Shown here: positions 25,098 to 36,726 of the stretch, piece after piece
How the letters are laid out: every line of letters starts with the position of its first letter
Position numbering within the stretch: position 1 is the first letter of the stretch
NCBI GenBank assembly: GCA_010094025.1
Contig: ML991886.1
Location: 1 to 51,401, forward strand
Length of the DNA stretch: 51,401 nucleotides
DNA from: Viridothelium virens
Lineage: Eukaryota; Ascomycota; Dothideomycetes; Trypetheliales; Trypetheliaceae
Direction of reading: 5' to 3'
Made by a program: the position numbers and the translations under genes
The notes under the pieces: generated by a model
Databases searched by the model: none
The model's input: only the letters and a program-made list of their open reading frames with translations
Told to the model about the DNA's origin: nothing

Positions 25098-27549
25098 ATG
25101 GAATCCCAGAATCATCCAGAGCCTTCAAGCGCACAGATTGGACTTCAGTGTCAAAGATTTCAGGAAGAATTAGCACGGAGTACGTCACTTTCCCCAGCTG
25201 GCTGGATCACTACCAAGCTGACACCTGAAATAAGGAGACGAGCGATTGATTTCCGTACTATGCAGAAATGTGGAGCTGGAAGCTGCTTTGATGGAAAGTG
25301 TAAGGCTCAAAAAAGAGGTTCAACGATTAAGATTGCAGCTTGCCGCCCATCACGAACAAGCCTATTCCCAGTCTGGTCCGCCTCCGTCTTCAGGAATGTC
25401 GACTGAAGCTTTCAACGCGTTAGATGCGATTCTGGAACACCATACGCCAGAAGCCGGGACAGAAGCCGACGAATCAACAGAGAATTTTCTTAGTCCAGTC
25501 AAGAAAGTTTCAAGAGTCTCCCGCAGCGTTGAGATAGAACGCGACCTCTATAAGTCTGCCTATCAGCAGATTAAGGAAAAATACGTGAAGCAGATTCATA
25601 GTTGGAAGAAGTGGCAGAATTATTACAATGCCATCGGTGGGCAGAGTCTGAATGGTAGATCCACAAAGCACCCCGAGGTTGAGCATACGGAACCTGTAGC
25701 AACGGAAGATGCCGCTATGAATTCTTCTCTGCATTGCCATCACATCCCAATGCATGATGATTGTCTCAGAGCTCCTGCCCGCCTCGAGCAGAAACCCAGG
25801 CAACCATTCGGGAAACGAGCCGCACCATCTACTACTCAAGGGACAGAGGAAACGGGGTCTGATTTGCACATCATTGAAAGTCGGACATCTGTAGGTCTTG
25901 TTGAAGATGACATGCCTGTTGTAGTCTCTGAACGTCCCCTTAAACGCAAGAGAAGAAATGCAGCAAAAGAGAGCAACAAGAAAGCAGTCATTTTTAGAGG
26001 CCTAGGTAATAGTCAAAACAAACCTGTCCATATCAAGGAAGAGTACTCTGACTCAGACTATCTTTCCAAAATTACTCATCAAGTGCAACGGACCGAGACT
26101 CTTGATCTTGACGGCTTGGGTTCTAAGATCATCACTCCTAGAAAGCATCAACGCTTTCAAGCATTGCTGGAACGGACACAGCGTGAATCTTTTCGGCAGA
26201 GGGCTTTACAAGAGTTGCGTCAGGAGCGTTCTACAAGCCTGCCCGTTGACGTTCCTGTGCGATCGAGCCAACTCTTCGAGATCCACAACACCACCGAAAT
26301 GGATCTCTCCGCCGATCACAACAATGCCGTAGACAGTGTTCTTGGGACTCGAGGGATTGATGACCCTCAGGCGACTAATGATGTGGTAGGGGCAAGCAGT
26401 AGACTCACTCGAATCAACCGAGTGAGTGGCGTTCTTGATCCGCTTAGTCCCAACGTATCAATCACAGCTCTTAGGCCAAGAGCAAGTCTTGTCAGAAAGG
26501 GATCGTCGAATTTCCAGGAGGCGGGCACAAGTGCCGTTTCCCTTGTGATAGAGGATGGTGAAGATACGTCTGTAATAAAACAGAATCGAAGAGGCAGTTG
26601 CAGATTGGCAGCTGCAAAGCTGCGTACGATGCAAAGAAGTAGTAGCGATGCTATCGATGAAAAGCATGGTCGCCTGCAGGCATTGCTCAATACATCGTCC
26701 TCTACTCGTTACCCGTTATCGGATCGGACAACATTTCATACAGACAGGCAAAGCACGATCCAAGGTGGGATGTCCAGATACCCTCAGACAGGTGATGATC
26801 GATCGGACCTGGAGCAAGAAATTCATGAAATAAAACAAGAAAACGACGTGGGTACGTCGTTGCTGCGAGAGGGTGGGAACGGTCGAAGGCAAACTTCAGC
26901 AGCCAACAAGCGACAAGCCCAGAACGATGTTTATGAACGTCTAGCCCCTCCTCCACCTCCACCTCCGCCAGGGGGTACTCCTCTGCGGCTCCTTCCCACG
27001 CTAGCTCTTAAGCTTTCCGACTTCAAACCGAATCCCAGGACGAATCACGAGCTCGACTTTGCCTACAAAGAGACGGTCCGCTCTCGTCTTGGCCGACGCT
27101 GCCTCCCTGGCTGTACCGACCCGACCTGCTGCGGCGCCACTTTCCTCCGCCTTGCAGAAAACGATGTTCTTCCTCCCCGAGAGCCCGCCCGTGGTCTCTG
27201 GGAGAGCTCGCCGTCGCCCGACTCAGCAGAAGCCGATATGGACACGCGCCTGCTGGCGGCCTATCTTGGCATCTCGGCTGAGGCGGTGGGTTGTCTATCG
27301 GCGGAGACGCGACAGAAGGCGTTAGTCCGAGCACGCGCGGAGCGTTTCGCCAATGAAGTCGGACGTCATCGGCAGCAGTGGGCGCGGGCTCGATCGCCGC
27401 CGGGGTTCTGGAATGCGGACTTTCCGGGGACGCAAACGCAGGAGAGGGAGAGGCAGGAGGCGGAAGGGAGAGAGCGGGAAAAGATAGAGGAAAGGGCGAG
27501 GGAGGCAAGGCGGGAAGGGGGAAAGTGGATTTTCAGGGACGAGGCTTGA
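25098..27549 (+). CDS. DNA end-resection factor, Sae2/CtIP/Ctp1 homologue
   Basis: Two exons, 25098-25179 and 25235-27549, 798 residues. The intron (55 nt) has a CTGAC branch site and an ATAAG acceptor. The N-terminal ~75 residues form a heptad-like coiled coil (ELEAALMESVRLKKEVQRLR), matching the tetramerisation end of Ctp1/CtIP. A long disordered, Ser/Arg-rich middle follows, then a run of prolines near residue 600. The conserved Sae2 C-terminal domain comes next, with NPRTNHELDFAY from about residue 627 and RRCLPGCTDPTCCG (Cys650, 654, 659, 660). The family activates Mre11 nuclease to start homologous recombination. A charged Glu/Arg-rich tail of about 100 residues follows the domain and is longer than in yeasts. 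Confidence 0.93.
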
Positions 27550-28622
27550 AGGATATGCGGAGTATGAAGGTAAAGTGAAAGGTTCTGTGCGTAGTAGTCG
27601 TCTTGCTGGATCGGATGCTTTCCTGTTCTTTGGTGTTTCTACAATGTCACATAGCTGCTTGAATCATGCTACAGTCGACTACGACTGCTAATTTCCTGAC
27701 TTGGGATTCGTAATTAATGGTAAAGTTGACATAGTTTGCAAACAGTAAAGTATAGACCTTGTGATTAGAGGCGAGATGAAAAGCTTCCACAGAGAGGAGA
27801 GGGACATGCGTAGAGATTGCAGAGCAGTGCAGGGATCAAAGACCTGCGCAAAGATGTGAGAGGCCTATATGGAAAATGACGACTCATGTAGAAACCAGAG
27901 GCCGACATAGAGGACCCATAGAGTTAATATGCTTTTAGTGAAATCACTGTGTTGCCGAATTACCTTAGTGGTGGGCGTGTTGGTTGGGCGCACGATATCC
28001 TCTGCTGGTCAAAGATAACCTGCCAATGTTTCACACTTCCAAATCTTCAAACATAATGGCTACTACAAAGCTCTCCTCAGAACGGTTATCTCCGAACCTG
28101 AGAGCGGCTAAACCCGTACCCGTCACCCCTTGTTCGCTTGACTGCGGCCGCTCCCTTGTTGGGCGGCTAGGTACATAACAGCTATAAAAACTGAAAGAAA
28201 GTGCTGACAGGTGGAGACAGGCGATTCTCAAATGGGCAAAGTAGCAAGCCGAGGCCAGCCTCTACAGCTAAGTTACTTTTCGACCTTACATAACCAAGTG
28301 TTGGACCAAGGAATGTTCCGAGTCAATATTGACTGAAAGATAATGTACGGAGTATGGAGTTGTCGGTACTCCGTGGAGGCGGCTACACAGCGCAGGTTCC
28401 GGTGTTACGGTGCTGCCCTTGCGCTAATTCCGGACCAATGACTTCATAAGCACAAATAATTTATGATCTCATTCTGTCATGGGAAAAGGCGGTACCGATT
28501 TCCAGTGGCATCTGCTTTTTAAAAGCCTCGACAGACGTCGCTCCTCGAAGAAGTCCCTTTTCCTCTATCCTCTGAAATTCCCTCTTCGTCTACACTGTGA
28601 TTAGTCGCTCAACTCATCCGCA
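27550..28622. other. Intergenic: aldo-keto reductase promoter
   Basis: About 1.07 kb. Frames at 27984-28178 (+) and 28031-28231 (-) overlap and match nothing. Contains a perfect 14-bp palindrome (28321-28334) and an 8-bp inverted repeat (28347-28354 with 28367-28374) about 250-300 bp before the next start codon. Confidence 0.55.
28321..28374. promoter_or_regulatory. Palindrome AGTCAATATTGACT and inverted repeat ACGGAGTA/TACTCCGT
   Basis: 28321-28334 is a perfect 14-bp palindrome. 28347-28354 and 28367-28374 form an 8-bp inverted repeat with a 12-nt loop. Both lie 250-300 bp upstream of the reductase. Possible regulator sites, unproven. Confidence 0.35.
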
Positions 28623-29919
28623 ATGGCCTTCGCACCCAGACCAGAACCCGAATCTCCACTCGCCAAGCACCGGCCATTGGCCCCCACCGCCGGCGGTAGG
28701 CGAGATCTGGTACACAATCTAGTATCGAAGAATGACTAACAGTTTCCTCAGTTCGTGTTTCGCCGCTATGCCTTGGAGCGATGAATTTCGGAGACGCGTG
28801 GAAGGACTTCATGGGACCCTGCGATAAGAAGACGACCTTTGAAATGCTCGACTTCTTCTACGAGAACGGTGGTAACTTCATCGACACTGCCAACAATTAC
28901 CAGAATGAAGAGTCTGAGGAGTGGATCGGAGAGTGGATGGAGCAGCGTGGTGTCCGTGACGAGATGGTCATTGCCACCAAATACACGACCGACTTCAGAT
29001 CTGGCAAGCGCACCAAGAACTCCATCCACAGCAATTACACTGGAAATTCTCACAAGTCCATGCACCTGTCTCTGGAGGCATCTCTCAAGAAACTCCGCAC
29101 CAATTACGTCGATGTTCTGTACCTCCACTGGTGGGATTTGACCTGCCCTATCGAAGAGGTCATGCAAGGGCTCAACCACATGGTTCAAGCGGGCAAAATC
29201 TTGTACCTTGGCGTCTCTGATACTCCGGCATATATCGTCTCTCGTGCCAATCAGTACGCTCGTGACCATGGCTTGAAACAGTTCTGCGTGTACCAGGGTC
29301 AGTGGAGTGCGGCGAAAAGGGACCTGGAGGCTGAGATCCTGCCCATGTGCGATATGGAAGGAATGGCCATCGCGCCCTGGGGTGCTCTAGGCGGCGGGCA
29401 TTTCAAGACGGAAGAGCAGCGAAAAGAGGTCGGTCGGAGTTTCCCTGGCTTCACTGCCTCCGAGACCGACATCAAGGTAGGTCCTCGCCCATTCATGCTC
29501 GCATCTTTGGCTCGTCCTCATAGCCCAGAAGAAACACACGTTGACGAAAGCTGTAGGTCTCTAGAATACTCGAGAAAATCGGTAAGAACCACGGCAATGT
29601 TCACATGACCGCCATCGCACTCGCGTACGTCATGCATGCCGCTCCAGATGTGTACCCTATCGTCGGCGGCCGTAGCATCTCCCACCTCAAGAGCAATGTT
29701 GATGCCCTTAAAATCCGTCTCTCGGAGGAAGAGTTACAAGAGATTGAGCAGGCATATGGATACACATTCCCTTTCCCCTGGAGTATGATTCAAGGCTCGC
29801 AGAAGAACGCGCATCGCCGTTTGACACCTGCCGACAACTTCTTAACGAGGAGTGCGATGTGGATTGAAACGCCGGCGAAGAGGCAGCCCATACTTCCGAC
29901 CGGGCCGAATGCGAAGTAG
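28623..29919 (+). CDS. Aldo-keto reductase, aryl-alcohol dehydrogenase / norsolorinic-acid-reductase-like
   Basis: Three exons: 28623-28695, 28752-29476 and 29557-29919, 386 residues. Intron 1 splits the Gly-Val of GVRVSPLCLGAMNFGDAW. Intron 2 is 80 nt in phase 0. The (beta/alpha)8 fold shows the AKR catalytic set: Asp and Tyr in FIDTANNYQNEESE, Lys in VIATKYTTDF, His in DVLYLHWWDL. NADPH-site motifs near the end (YPIVGGRSISHLKSNVDAL) match AKR9-type enzymes. Homologues include yeast AAD proteins and aflatoxin NorB, and reduce aryl aldehydes or ketones with NADPH. No polyketide synthase is nearby, so general aldehyde detoxification is more likely than a pathway role. Confidence 0.93.
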
Positions 29920-32787
29920 AGCTGAGACCAGCTATGGAAAAGCAGATTACATAGATTCCTGCGGCGGCTTTCTGGCTAGACGCACAAGATGTGCCTCGAT
30001 CGCAACCCAGGAAACCGTTTGGGCCGGGTTTGGGCTTAGCTAGCACAGTTTCTTCTGTTGGAAATGGAAGAGTCCGTCGTTGTTCCACCAATTTGTTTCC
30101 TGTGGCGTAAGTGTCTGCTATTTCGCTTTCATGTGATTCAATCATCCACTATGGTTGAAAATACACATGACTGAGTTCTGTATTTCGATATTCCCCGTGA
30201 GTGAGCGGGCGGGCGGTCTGTGCCAGATGTGGAATTTCTTCCGCTCCCTTTCCTCACCTACGAAGTATTAGCAGGAAGCCGCAGAGCAATGATGTACGTG
30301 ATAGACCTAGCACCGCACCGCTAAATCCTTGTGAAACATGTCAAAGTTGGCCTACACCCGTTCCGTAGTCAAACGGTTCGGGAGCAGCATGACCCCGGTC
30401 AGTCCCACCTTGAAGCTAGGAACTGGTCACGAGTGCATGGGGTCTTCGAAGAATTTTTCCGTACACAGATCATCATGCCATCTCCCACATCCACGGTTTT
30501 GATCAGCCCGTCATTGCGCATCCAACATTTCTGATGCGAGGTGATGGCGTCAGCAAGGAACAAAATTTACCCCCCTATTTTAACCGGATGGTCGGGCTGG
30601 CCCATCCATACAATATGAAGCGGAACTCTTAACCACGCCAGCGTTCGGAGCCAAGCTGCGGAGGGTGGAAGTAGCCCGTTGTCGCACAAAACCACATGGG
30701 CCAGATAGAGTTTGTGAGCTTATTCCGTTGCAGTCTTGTGCTCCGTGTTTGCATTTCTTAACGCCCGCCGAACCTTGCTGTGCCTTGGTCTTTGACGCCT
30801 GCCCCTTGAATGGAACTTGCCTTTAAGAAAGTTCGAACGTTCGATGGACGATGAGAGCATTTCTTGCACGTCTACACGCATGGCTCGATCTGGATTTACG
30901 AAGTTGCTATTAGTATCAGCTACGAAACGAATAATCTTAGACTAAGTATTAGGTGAGAAGTATTCGAGGTGGATGCTTGAGGCCCATGGAATATTGACTA
31001 GCTCTTCTGAACGGTCGTCAATGTACCACAGATACTTGGAATCGAGCTAGGAAGTGCGTGGTGGCGTGTTGAGATTCCTGCTCACGTTCATGTCAGCCTT
31101 CCTGTGGCTGCTGAGACCCTCACTTTGACCAGGACCTAAAGCGAGGGCTTCTATAATACCGCTTCGCAACTTTTTTCAGCCATGATTCAAGAGCACGGAT
31201 TGGTATCTCCCTGACTTCGGTTCTCTCAAATCAATGGCGTAGGGTATCAACGGGCTTTGTTGCGACTGAGCTCCCGAACCTCCGAATTGCTCGGCAGATA
31301 AACTTCGTTTCCGCTTTTGGAAATACTTCGTTCTTCGGAAAATTCAAGGTGCAGGGGGAGACCCGACATCCCCACAAGCCCTGAAAAGTGTTTAGTCCCT
31401 GGGATCATACCCCTAACGGTAAATTTGACCTCAGTGTTTGCAAATCCTGACAATCTCAAATCACGCACTATATTTTGGCGTTCCTCGTTAGCTGATACGT
31501 ACTTGTGCAGATCTTCATATGAAAGAGCCTATCACTTAAGCTTGATTAATTACGTTTGCTCAAGGTGGCTCAATTTCTCTCTTCTTCACTTGGAACCTTG
31601 CCCTTGTGTGTGGTCCTACCCGCAAGGACGATTTGCAGTTACGTGCTGTCCTACATTTCTTACCTGCACACTGTACTGGACATAACATTTCTGTTGTTTG
31701 GGAATTGCCTGAAGGGGGATCACTGTACAGGCGTTCCGTCAGCAATTTTTGTCTGCTATCCTTCTCGTCACTATGGCCATCTCAATCTCACTTTACATAT
31801 TGCCTTCGACGCCGACTTTTTCTTCCTGTATAAATTCTGCAGAATTCTGAATGTGTGTCACTTCCCCGTGGGTAACGTCTGGTTACCATCGCGCGAAAAT
31901 GAAGTCTCCTTGCTCTTGCCAGCAATGAATGCAGGAAAGATACCCGTTGATTCTCCACCATGTTAGACATTTTGTAGTAGCGTCTCTGGCTCAACAATTT
32001 CAATCAACATAGTCTATGTCTATGAGGATAACGCAAAAGTTGGCAGTCTACTGAATCACTAGCCGCGGATATTCAAAAGCTCATAGAATACCTGAACATT
32101 GCGAGTTCTCCTCCAATGCTAAAACTGCAAATCAGCCAAACACTTTGGGATATGCCCCTTCCCTTGCAAGGACGATTTGCGATAATGTTGTCTTTGAACC
32201 TAAATTTAAAGACGATCCTCAACGAAGTACATTCTACTACTTCTTTCCCGTAACTTGCTGAGAACCTTACTTGAGTGTTTCTATTAGAAAGCACACAATG
32301 CGTTCTTTTATGAGCTGAACCAACATCTGATCCTACTGCTGTCCTGGACCTCGGATGTTAGAAGCGGAGGATGTTAGTAATCAGCTCTGTACTTTCCATT
32401 TAATTTTACCCTCCTCTCCGGACAACCATGTACATGATATCCGGTCATGGAGCGATATGAAACCGAGCGTTTCCTTACAGTGGGGAAATTCTGGCAATAA
32501 TAGTGTAATAAATTACGCCATGTAGTTATGGTTTTGGTGTAGAGGCCAGTAGAGTCACACTTGTTGCTATGTGTACGGCTTTCTATTATTATTATAGGAG
32601 GCAGTAGACTTAACGTTACTCATGCAATTGAGTGCAGATTGAAACTCTTCTAATGTATCTCAAATTATCTCAGTCTATCTTGTAAATTGAAGCGCGGCAT
32701 GTCAGTCTCTTTCAATGTCCTCGGCAAAATTCTCCTAAAGATGTGTAAGTGTCATATGGCGGAAAGAACGGACGTATTTTTCTAGAT
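29920..32787. other. Gene-poor intergenic region, left part
   Basis: About 2.9 kb with no supported protein gene. Frames at 31317-31685 and 31556-31966 (+) overlap in different phases, lack splice support and have no family signal. Base composition varies from GC-rich (30.2-30.8 kb) to AT-rich (32.4-32.8 kb). The last part must contain the U6 promoter. Confidence 0.5.
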
Positions 32788-32797
32788 TATATAATAA
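32788..32797 (+). promoter_or_regulatory. TATA box of U6 snRNA gene
   Basis: TATATAATAA lies about 26 bp upstream of the predicted U6 5' end, as expected for a type 3-like RNA polymerase III promoter and for yeast SNR6. Confidence 0.7.
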
Positions 32798-32815
32798 TTC
32801 TTAAATTCGATAATT

Positions 32816-32919
32816 TGCCTTCGGGCATTTGGTCATATTGTTACGATACAGAGAAGATTAGCATGGCCCCTGCACTAAGGATGACACGCATAATCAAAGA
32901 GAAGCTACAGAATTTTTTT
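32816..32919 (+). ncRNA. U6 spliceosomal snRNA
   Basis: The 5' stem-loop is TGCC-TTCG-GGCA (32816-32827). It is followed by the near-invariant U6 core ACGATACAGAGAAGATTAGCATGGCCCCTGCAC around 32843-32874. The ACAGAGA box (32848-32854), which pairs with the intron 5' splice site, and the AGC catalytic triad (32860-32862) are intact. The internal stem-loop and GATGACACGC follow. A T7 tract ends the gene. The sequence between hairpin and ACAGAGA (GGTCATATTGTTACG) differs slightly from the S. pombe form, and CACTAAGG has one base more than CACAAGG. The exact 5' end is uncertain by a few bases. U6 is the catalytic RNA of the spliceosome. Confidence 0.95.
32913..32919 (+). terminator. RNA polymerase III terminator (T7)
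   Basis: Seven T residues directly after the U6 3' end, the standard polymerase III stop. Confidence 0.85.
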
Positions 32920-32943
32920 GCCCGTAGTTTACCCGAGTTTCCA

Positions 32944-32953
32944 GGTTCGATCC
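32944..32953 (+). promoter_or_regulatory. B-box-like element downstream of U6
   Basis: GGTTCGATCC matches the polymerase III B-box consensus (GGTTCGANTCC) closely, and begins 25 nt after the T7 tract. In S. cerevisiae SNR6 a B box downstream of the terminator is needed for TFIIIC. The element sits inside a 6-bp inverted repeat (CCGAGT 32934-32939 and ACTCGG 32958-32963). I see no tRNA around it. Confidence 0.6.
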
Positions 32954-32963
32954 GAGGACTCGG

Positions 32964-34546
32964 CAATTGGTTGTCCCCATTTTGCTCTATTATTTTTTGC
33001 TTTTTCTCTTTTAGTGATTATCAATCCTTGTTCAGCATACTATTGCCCCACTCATATCCGTATAGTCACATGGGCATCCGGACTCTCCTGTTGGATACTC
33101 TACTGCACAATTTTCTGCAGTGTCAAGGATGACGATTGCTGGCTGTGTTAAGCTGCCAATGTTCACTGCCATTGGTAAATTCTAGAATGTACCTAACACG
33201 GATGAAGGTGGGTGTGAAATATCCAGATATAGAAATGAAGGACAGCGATATGATACTTTATTGATTTCTTACCGATACCGCGCCTCACCTCGCCCCCGGC
33301 GCCGCGATATAGTGCTATCACAAGCGGATAGAGCGCTCCAATCATAATTCTGTACTTCACTGGCGAAGTCATAAGAGATGAAGTATTGCATGGTGCTTCT
33401 CTCACCCCCAATATCTCTCACTAGATTGATCCTGCCGTTGTCGGCTAGGTTAGGCTATACGGGTCTTTCCGTTAGCCATGTTGATTGACGCTTGTGCATC
33501 CTTCGAAAATTTTTCTCATTGAAAAGTCAAGCTATCGTTGACGTATTTCGGAGCTAATTACTTCAAATGCAAAGAGAAGGAAGACTCTTACGGTGCTGTG
33601 GCCTTCGATCATCGTCCACGACCGAGACAACCGACAAGCGGAGGCCCATCCTTGCGAGCTTGGTGCGATTACCTCCTTGAGGGTTAGGTTATAAACGCAT
33701 TCTGATTGGATAAATGGGACATTGTGCTCGCACGTAATAAAGACTGGTATGAAGAAGTTGCGTCAAGAAGATGCTGTTGGCTACATACACCAAGACCCAA
33801 AGATCTCAAATTAAACTTTGAATGTCAAAACTCGAATCAATGGGCCGAAGAGCTCGCAGAGCACTGGGCCGTACGCAAGATCCGATTGATAAACGCCTCG
33901 CTAGCTCTCATGCACGAGGAGCAAGGTAAACACCAATACCCAAACTGCTGTAAAACGAATGGGCTTGCTCTTCGGATCTAGAGCACATGAGAAACGAATG
34001 CGAAACCTTACTATACACAGTTACTGTGGCTCCCTGTGCTGCTTGGCTGATCCAAAGCCTCGAGCTCTGCTCAAGGACTTCAACGGCTAGTGAAGCAAAG
34101 CTTGAACGCAGGAAGACAAAGTAAACAACGCTGGAAAATACTTCAGAATCCACAAGAGCATCAGGTAGGGTTCGAAGCAATACATGCAACTGCAAATACG
34201 AATACAGGTTCCAAAGAAAAGCTAGACGAGACATTAATGCTCAAGCAGAATTGACAACAGATACTGACTGAAATAAGACATGGTATCCCATCCAGCTGTA
34301 TCCTTCCATCTTCGTCCACGGAGTTGATTAGCCACGCTTCCAAGACAAAGAGACGCCACCGCCATCGCCATTAATGATAATGGCATCATCGTACTCTCGT
34401 TTTCATCATCATCGCCATGCATGCGTCCTGTGAGTCCACATGTAAAAGAGAAAAGAAAAGGGGGTAGATTTCGAGACCAAGGAGGTTGAAGAAAGCGACG
34501 AATAGCAGGCTAATACGGGTCCATAGACTTGTTCTTCAAATTTGCC
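32964..34546. other. Gene-poor intergenic region, right part
   Basis: About 1.6 kb between U6 and the 3' end of the Myb gene. Frames at 33193-33411, 33706-33981 and 33908-34234 have no family match. It should hold the Myb 3' UTR near its right end. Confidence 0.5.
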
Positions 34547-35715
34547 CTATTCTCCACTACTCTCAGGAGTGTGAAGCCTCTTCAACGGTCTACAGTCCTC
34601 GTAGTCCTGCAGGTAGCCAGTATGGATGCTGTCATCGGTAGCACTGTAGGGCCTTTTCAGCGGAGGTCGCGTCCCATTCTGGCCGAATGGCTGGCACCAA
34701 GGAAGATTGGATGTCTCGCTGGGAAGAGCTTTGACGCCGTCTGTTCGACGGCGCGCAGCGGAAACAGCGTAGCTGTGTCTACGGGCATGGGATGGAACGG
34801 ACGCTGGCACCATTCCCGGCGGTGAAGCTAGCGGTGAAGGGCCCGCATTCGAAGCATATCCAGAGTAGTGGGATGGCATGACTGGAGCAGAAGCGGATGA
34901 CGTGTTTTGCGGGACAGAAGGAACCGATGTAGAGAGGTTCGACAGCTGGAATATCGGTACGTTGGCTCTGGTGGCCATTTCATGCTCGCCCAGATGCCAA
35001 TGCATGGCTTCAGCTGCCCTATAGGGCATGCAGAGCTCTTTAGCAACCTTCTCCCACATCTCCTTTTTGAATCTGTAGAAGTGTCAGAGAGGAGATCGAG
35101 AGCAGTGACATGTACAATGTGTAAATATGAGCGCAGAGGCCTGGCAACGTACCTTTCGTACAGCCTCGCAAGCTTATTCTTCTTCTCTTCGTCCCATTCC
35201 GATCGCCTCTCAATGTAGTTTTGGTATCGCAGCCGGCAGCTAATTGCACTCCTTCCGGGAAGTCTCTTCGATATGTCTTCCCATTTCATTCCGCTCCCTC
35301 GAAGCTCAACATTCAACGCATCCTCTTCGGGGGTCCATTTTGTCTGCTTTTTTGCCGGCGAAGCTTCACTTGTCGAGGCACAGCGTTTGGCCGACCCATT
35401 AGCAAGAGCAGCGGCAGCAACTGGTCCTAGTGATGATGTCGATGATGAATGCCGGTGGTGCATGTGGTAAAAGCCATTTGGAGGACCAGAAATGGCCTGA
35501 GAAAATTGCTGTGGTTGTTGCGCGTTTTCCCCAAATGACGCTGCATAGTCTGAGCCAGCAATAGAGGTGGGAGTACCGTATGCATAGGCCGCACCGTTGG
35601 TGTTGGAGCTCTTATATCCCCTCGAACTGGCTGGTGAAGAAGAACGTGATTTGACGCTCACCGGGCCTGGCGGCGACACGGGAGCGCGTGAATCGAGAAG
35701 TAGGGAGATATCCAT
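34547..35715 (-). CDS. Myb/SANT-domain transcription regulator
   Basis: Two exons (minus): 35715-35153 and 35072-34547, 362 residues. The N-terminal 125 residues are Ser/Ala/Gly-rich and disordered. The first Myb/SANT repeat (about 126-172) has KWTPEEDALNVELRG, MKWEDISKRLPGRSAISCRLRYQNY with three regularly spaced aromatic residues. A second, weaker repeat (about 173-222) crosses the intron (EWDEEKKNKLARLYERFKKEMWEKVAKEL, then AAEAMHWHLGEHEMA). The C-terminus is Pro/Ser-rich with an RRR patch and KRPYS/KRLHTPESS, perhaps nuclear localisation signals. The short N-terminal start MDISLLLD is conserved in some fungal relatives. Target genes are unknown. A long 5' flank lies upstream. Confidence 0.87.
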
Positions 35716-36726
35716 GTTTACGATTCCCTAAAATAAAAGAAAAAAAGAGAAAAACAAATGACTGGGCGCTTCAGTCAATAGCGATATCTTGTCCTTTGGA
35801 AAATAAATCTCGTCTTATTTCTTGGAGGGTTCTGTAAGAAGAAACAGCCAAACGGATTTGAGAAATATGTTCGCCAGGAAAACGAGAGTTCGACCGGTCC
35901 CGAGACGTCCCGTACTAGAGACACTACAATCACAGGCTTGGTTGGGGTATGACTGATGATGTTTCTTGTGGCTCTTGTTTATGCGACTAACAAGTTTGCG
36001 GCTTATACATCAAGATTCTAGATTGGTAGATTCCGGTGCCTTTCCTGCTTCGACTGAGGTTCCATGCAGGCAGGAGTAAGAAAAGCGGTACGGATAGTTG
36101 TTTCCGGATAGTTGATGAGGCTCAAGACGAAACCTGGTGTGTTTTGGAACGACAGAATATGGCGTCACGAGCGTAGGGATAAATGTAATACCAAGGAACA
36201 CCGAGGGCGTTCTGGTGAGACGGCGGAACACTCAAGGAGAAAGTATAATGAAAAGATATGAAAGCGGTGGAGTTGGCCTTGTTGTAAGGGGTTGAGCGGA
36301 TGGGATCTAGCGGTCCCTTATGCAAGAAGAAGGTCGATTAAAGTCAGAGCCAGGCGAAGATGGAAGGGAAATGGTGGCAATAGAAGTACGGTATTGCTCC
36401 TATGCTAATCGAGTGACGGTGGTTGCTCGGGCCAGGCATGGGGTGTGGGGGGAGGAGAATTGCTTGATTCAAGACGCAAGAGACATGTTTGAGATGGTGC
36501 TGGACGCATGCGATTCAACGAACAGAGCTTTCCCGCGGTACAATCGCACAAAACAGGTGGCCAGCACCGGGCCCACGCCATGGGGTTCCATGCTAAACAA
36601 TGGCCTTACGACCGGGATAGCCTCAAGATGCAATGGTCGGATGTGGCTAGTTCGAATACCGAGTAGTTGTCGATCAGGCAAGCAAGTTTGGCCCGCTCGA
36701 CAGTAGACCCTTGGCCCAGCCTCAAC
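35716..36726. other. Intergenic: Myb gene upstream region
   Basis: About 1 kb. It begins with an A-rich leader (35728-35758), typical of fungal 5' UTRs on the other strand. The frame at 36320-36706 (+) of 128 codons has no family match and lies opposite another open frame, so I do not call it. Confidence 0.5.

Noticed and set aside
31622-32180. Exact 15-bp repeat GCAAGGACGATTTGC at 31622-31636 and 32166-32180
   Set aside because: About one such chance pair is expected in a window of this size, and the flanks do not match.
32944-32963. Possible tRNA around the B-box-like motif
   Set aside because: No A box, anticodon arm or acceptor stem is found at tRNA spacing, so I keep only the B-box reading.
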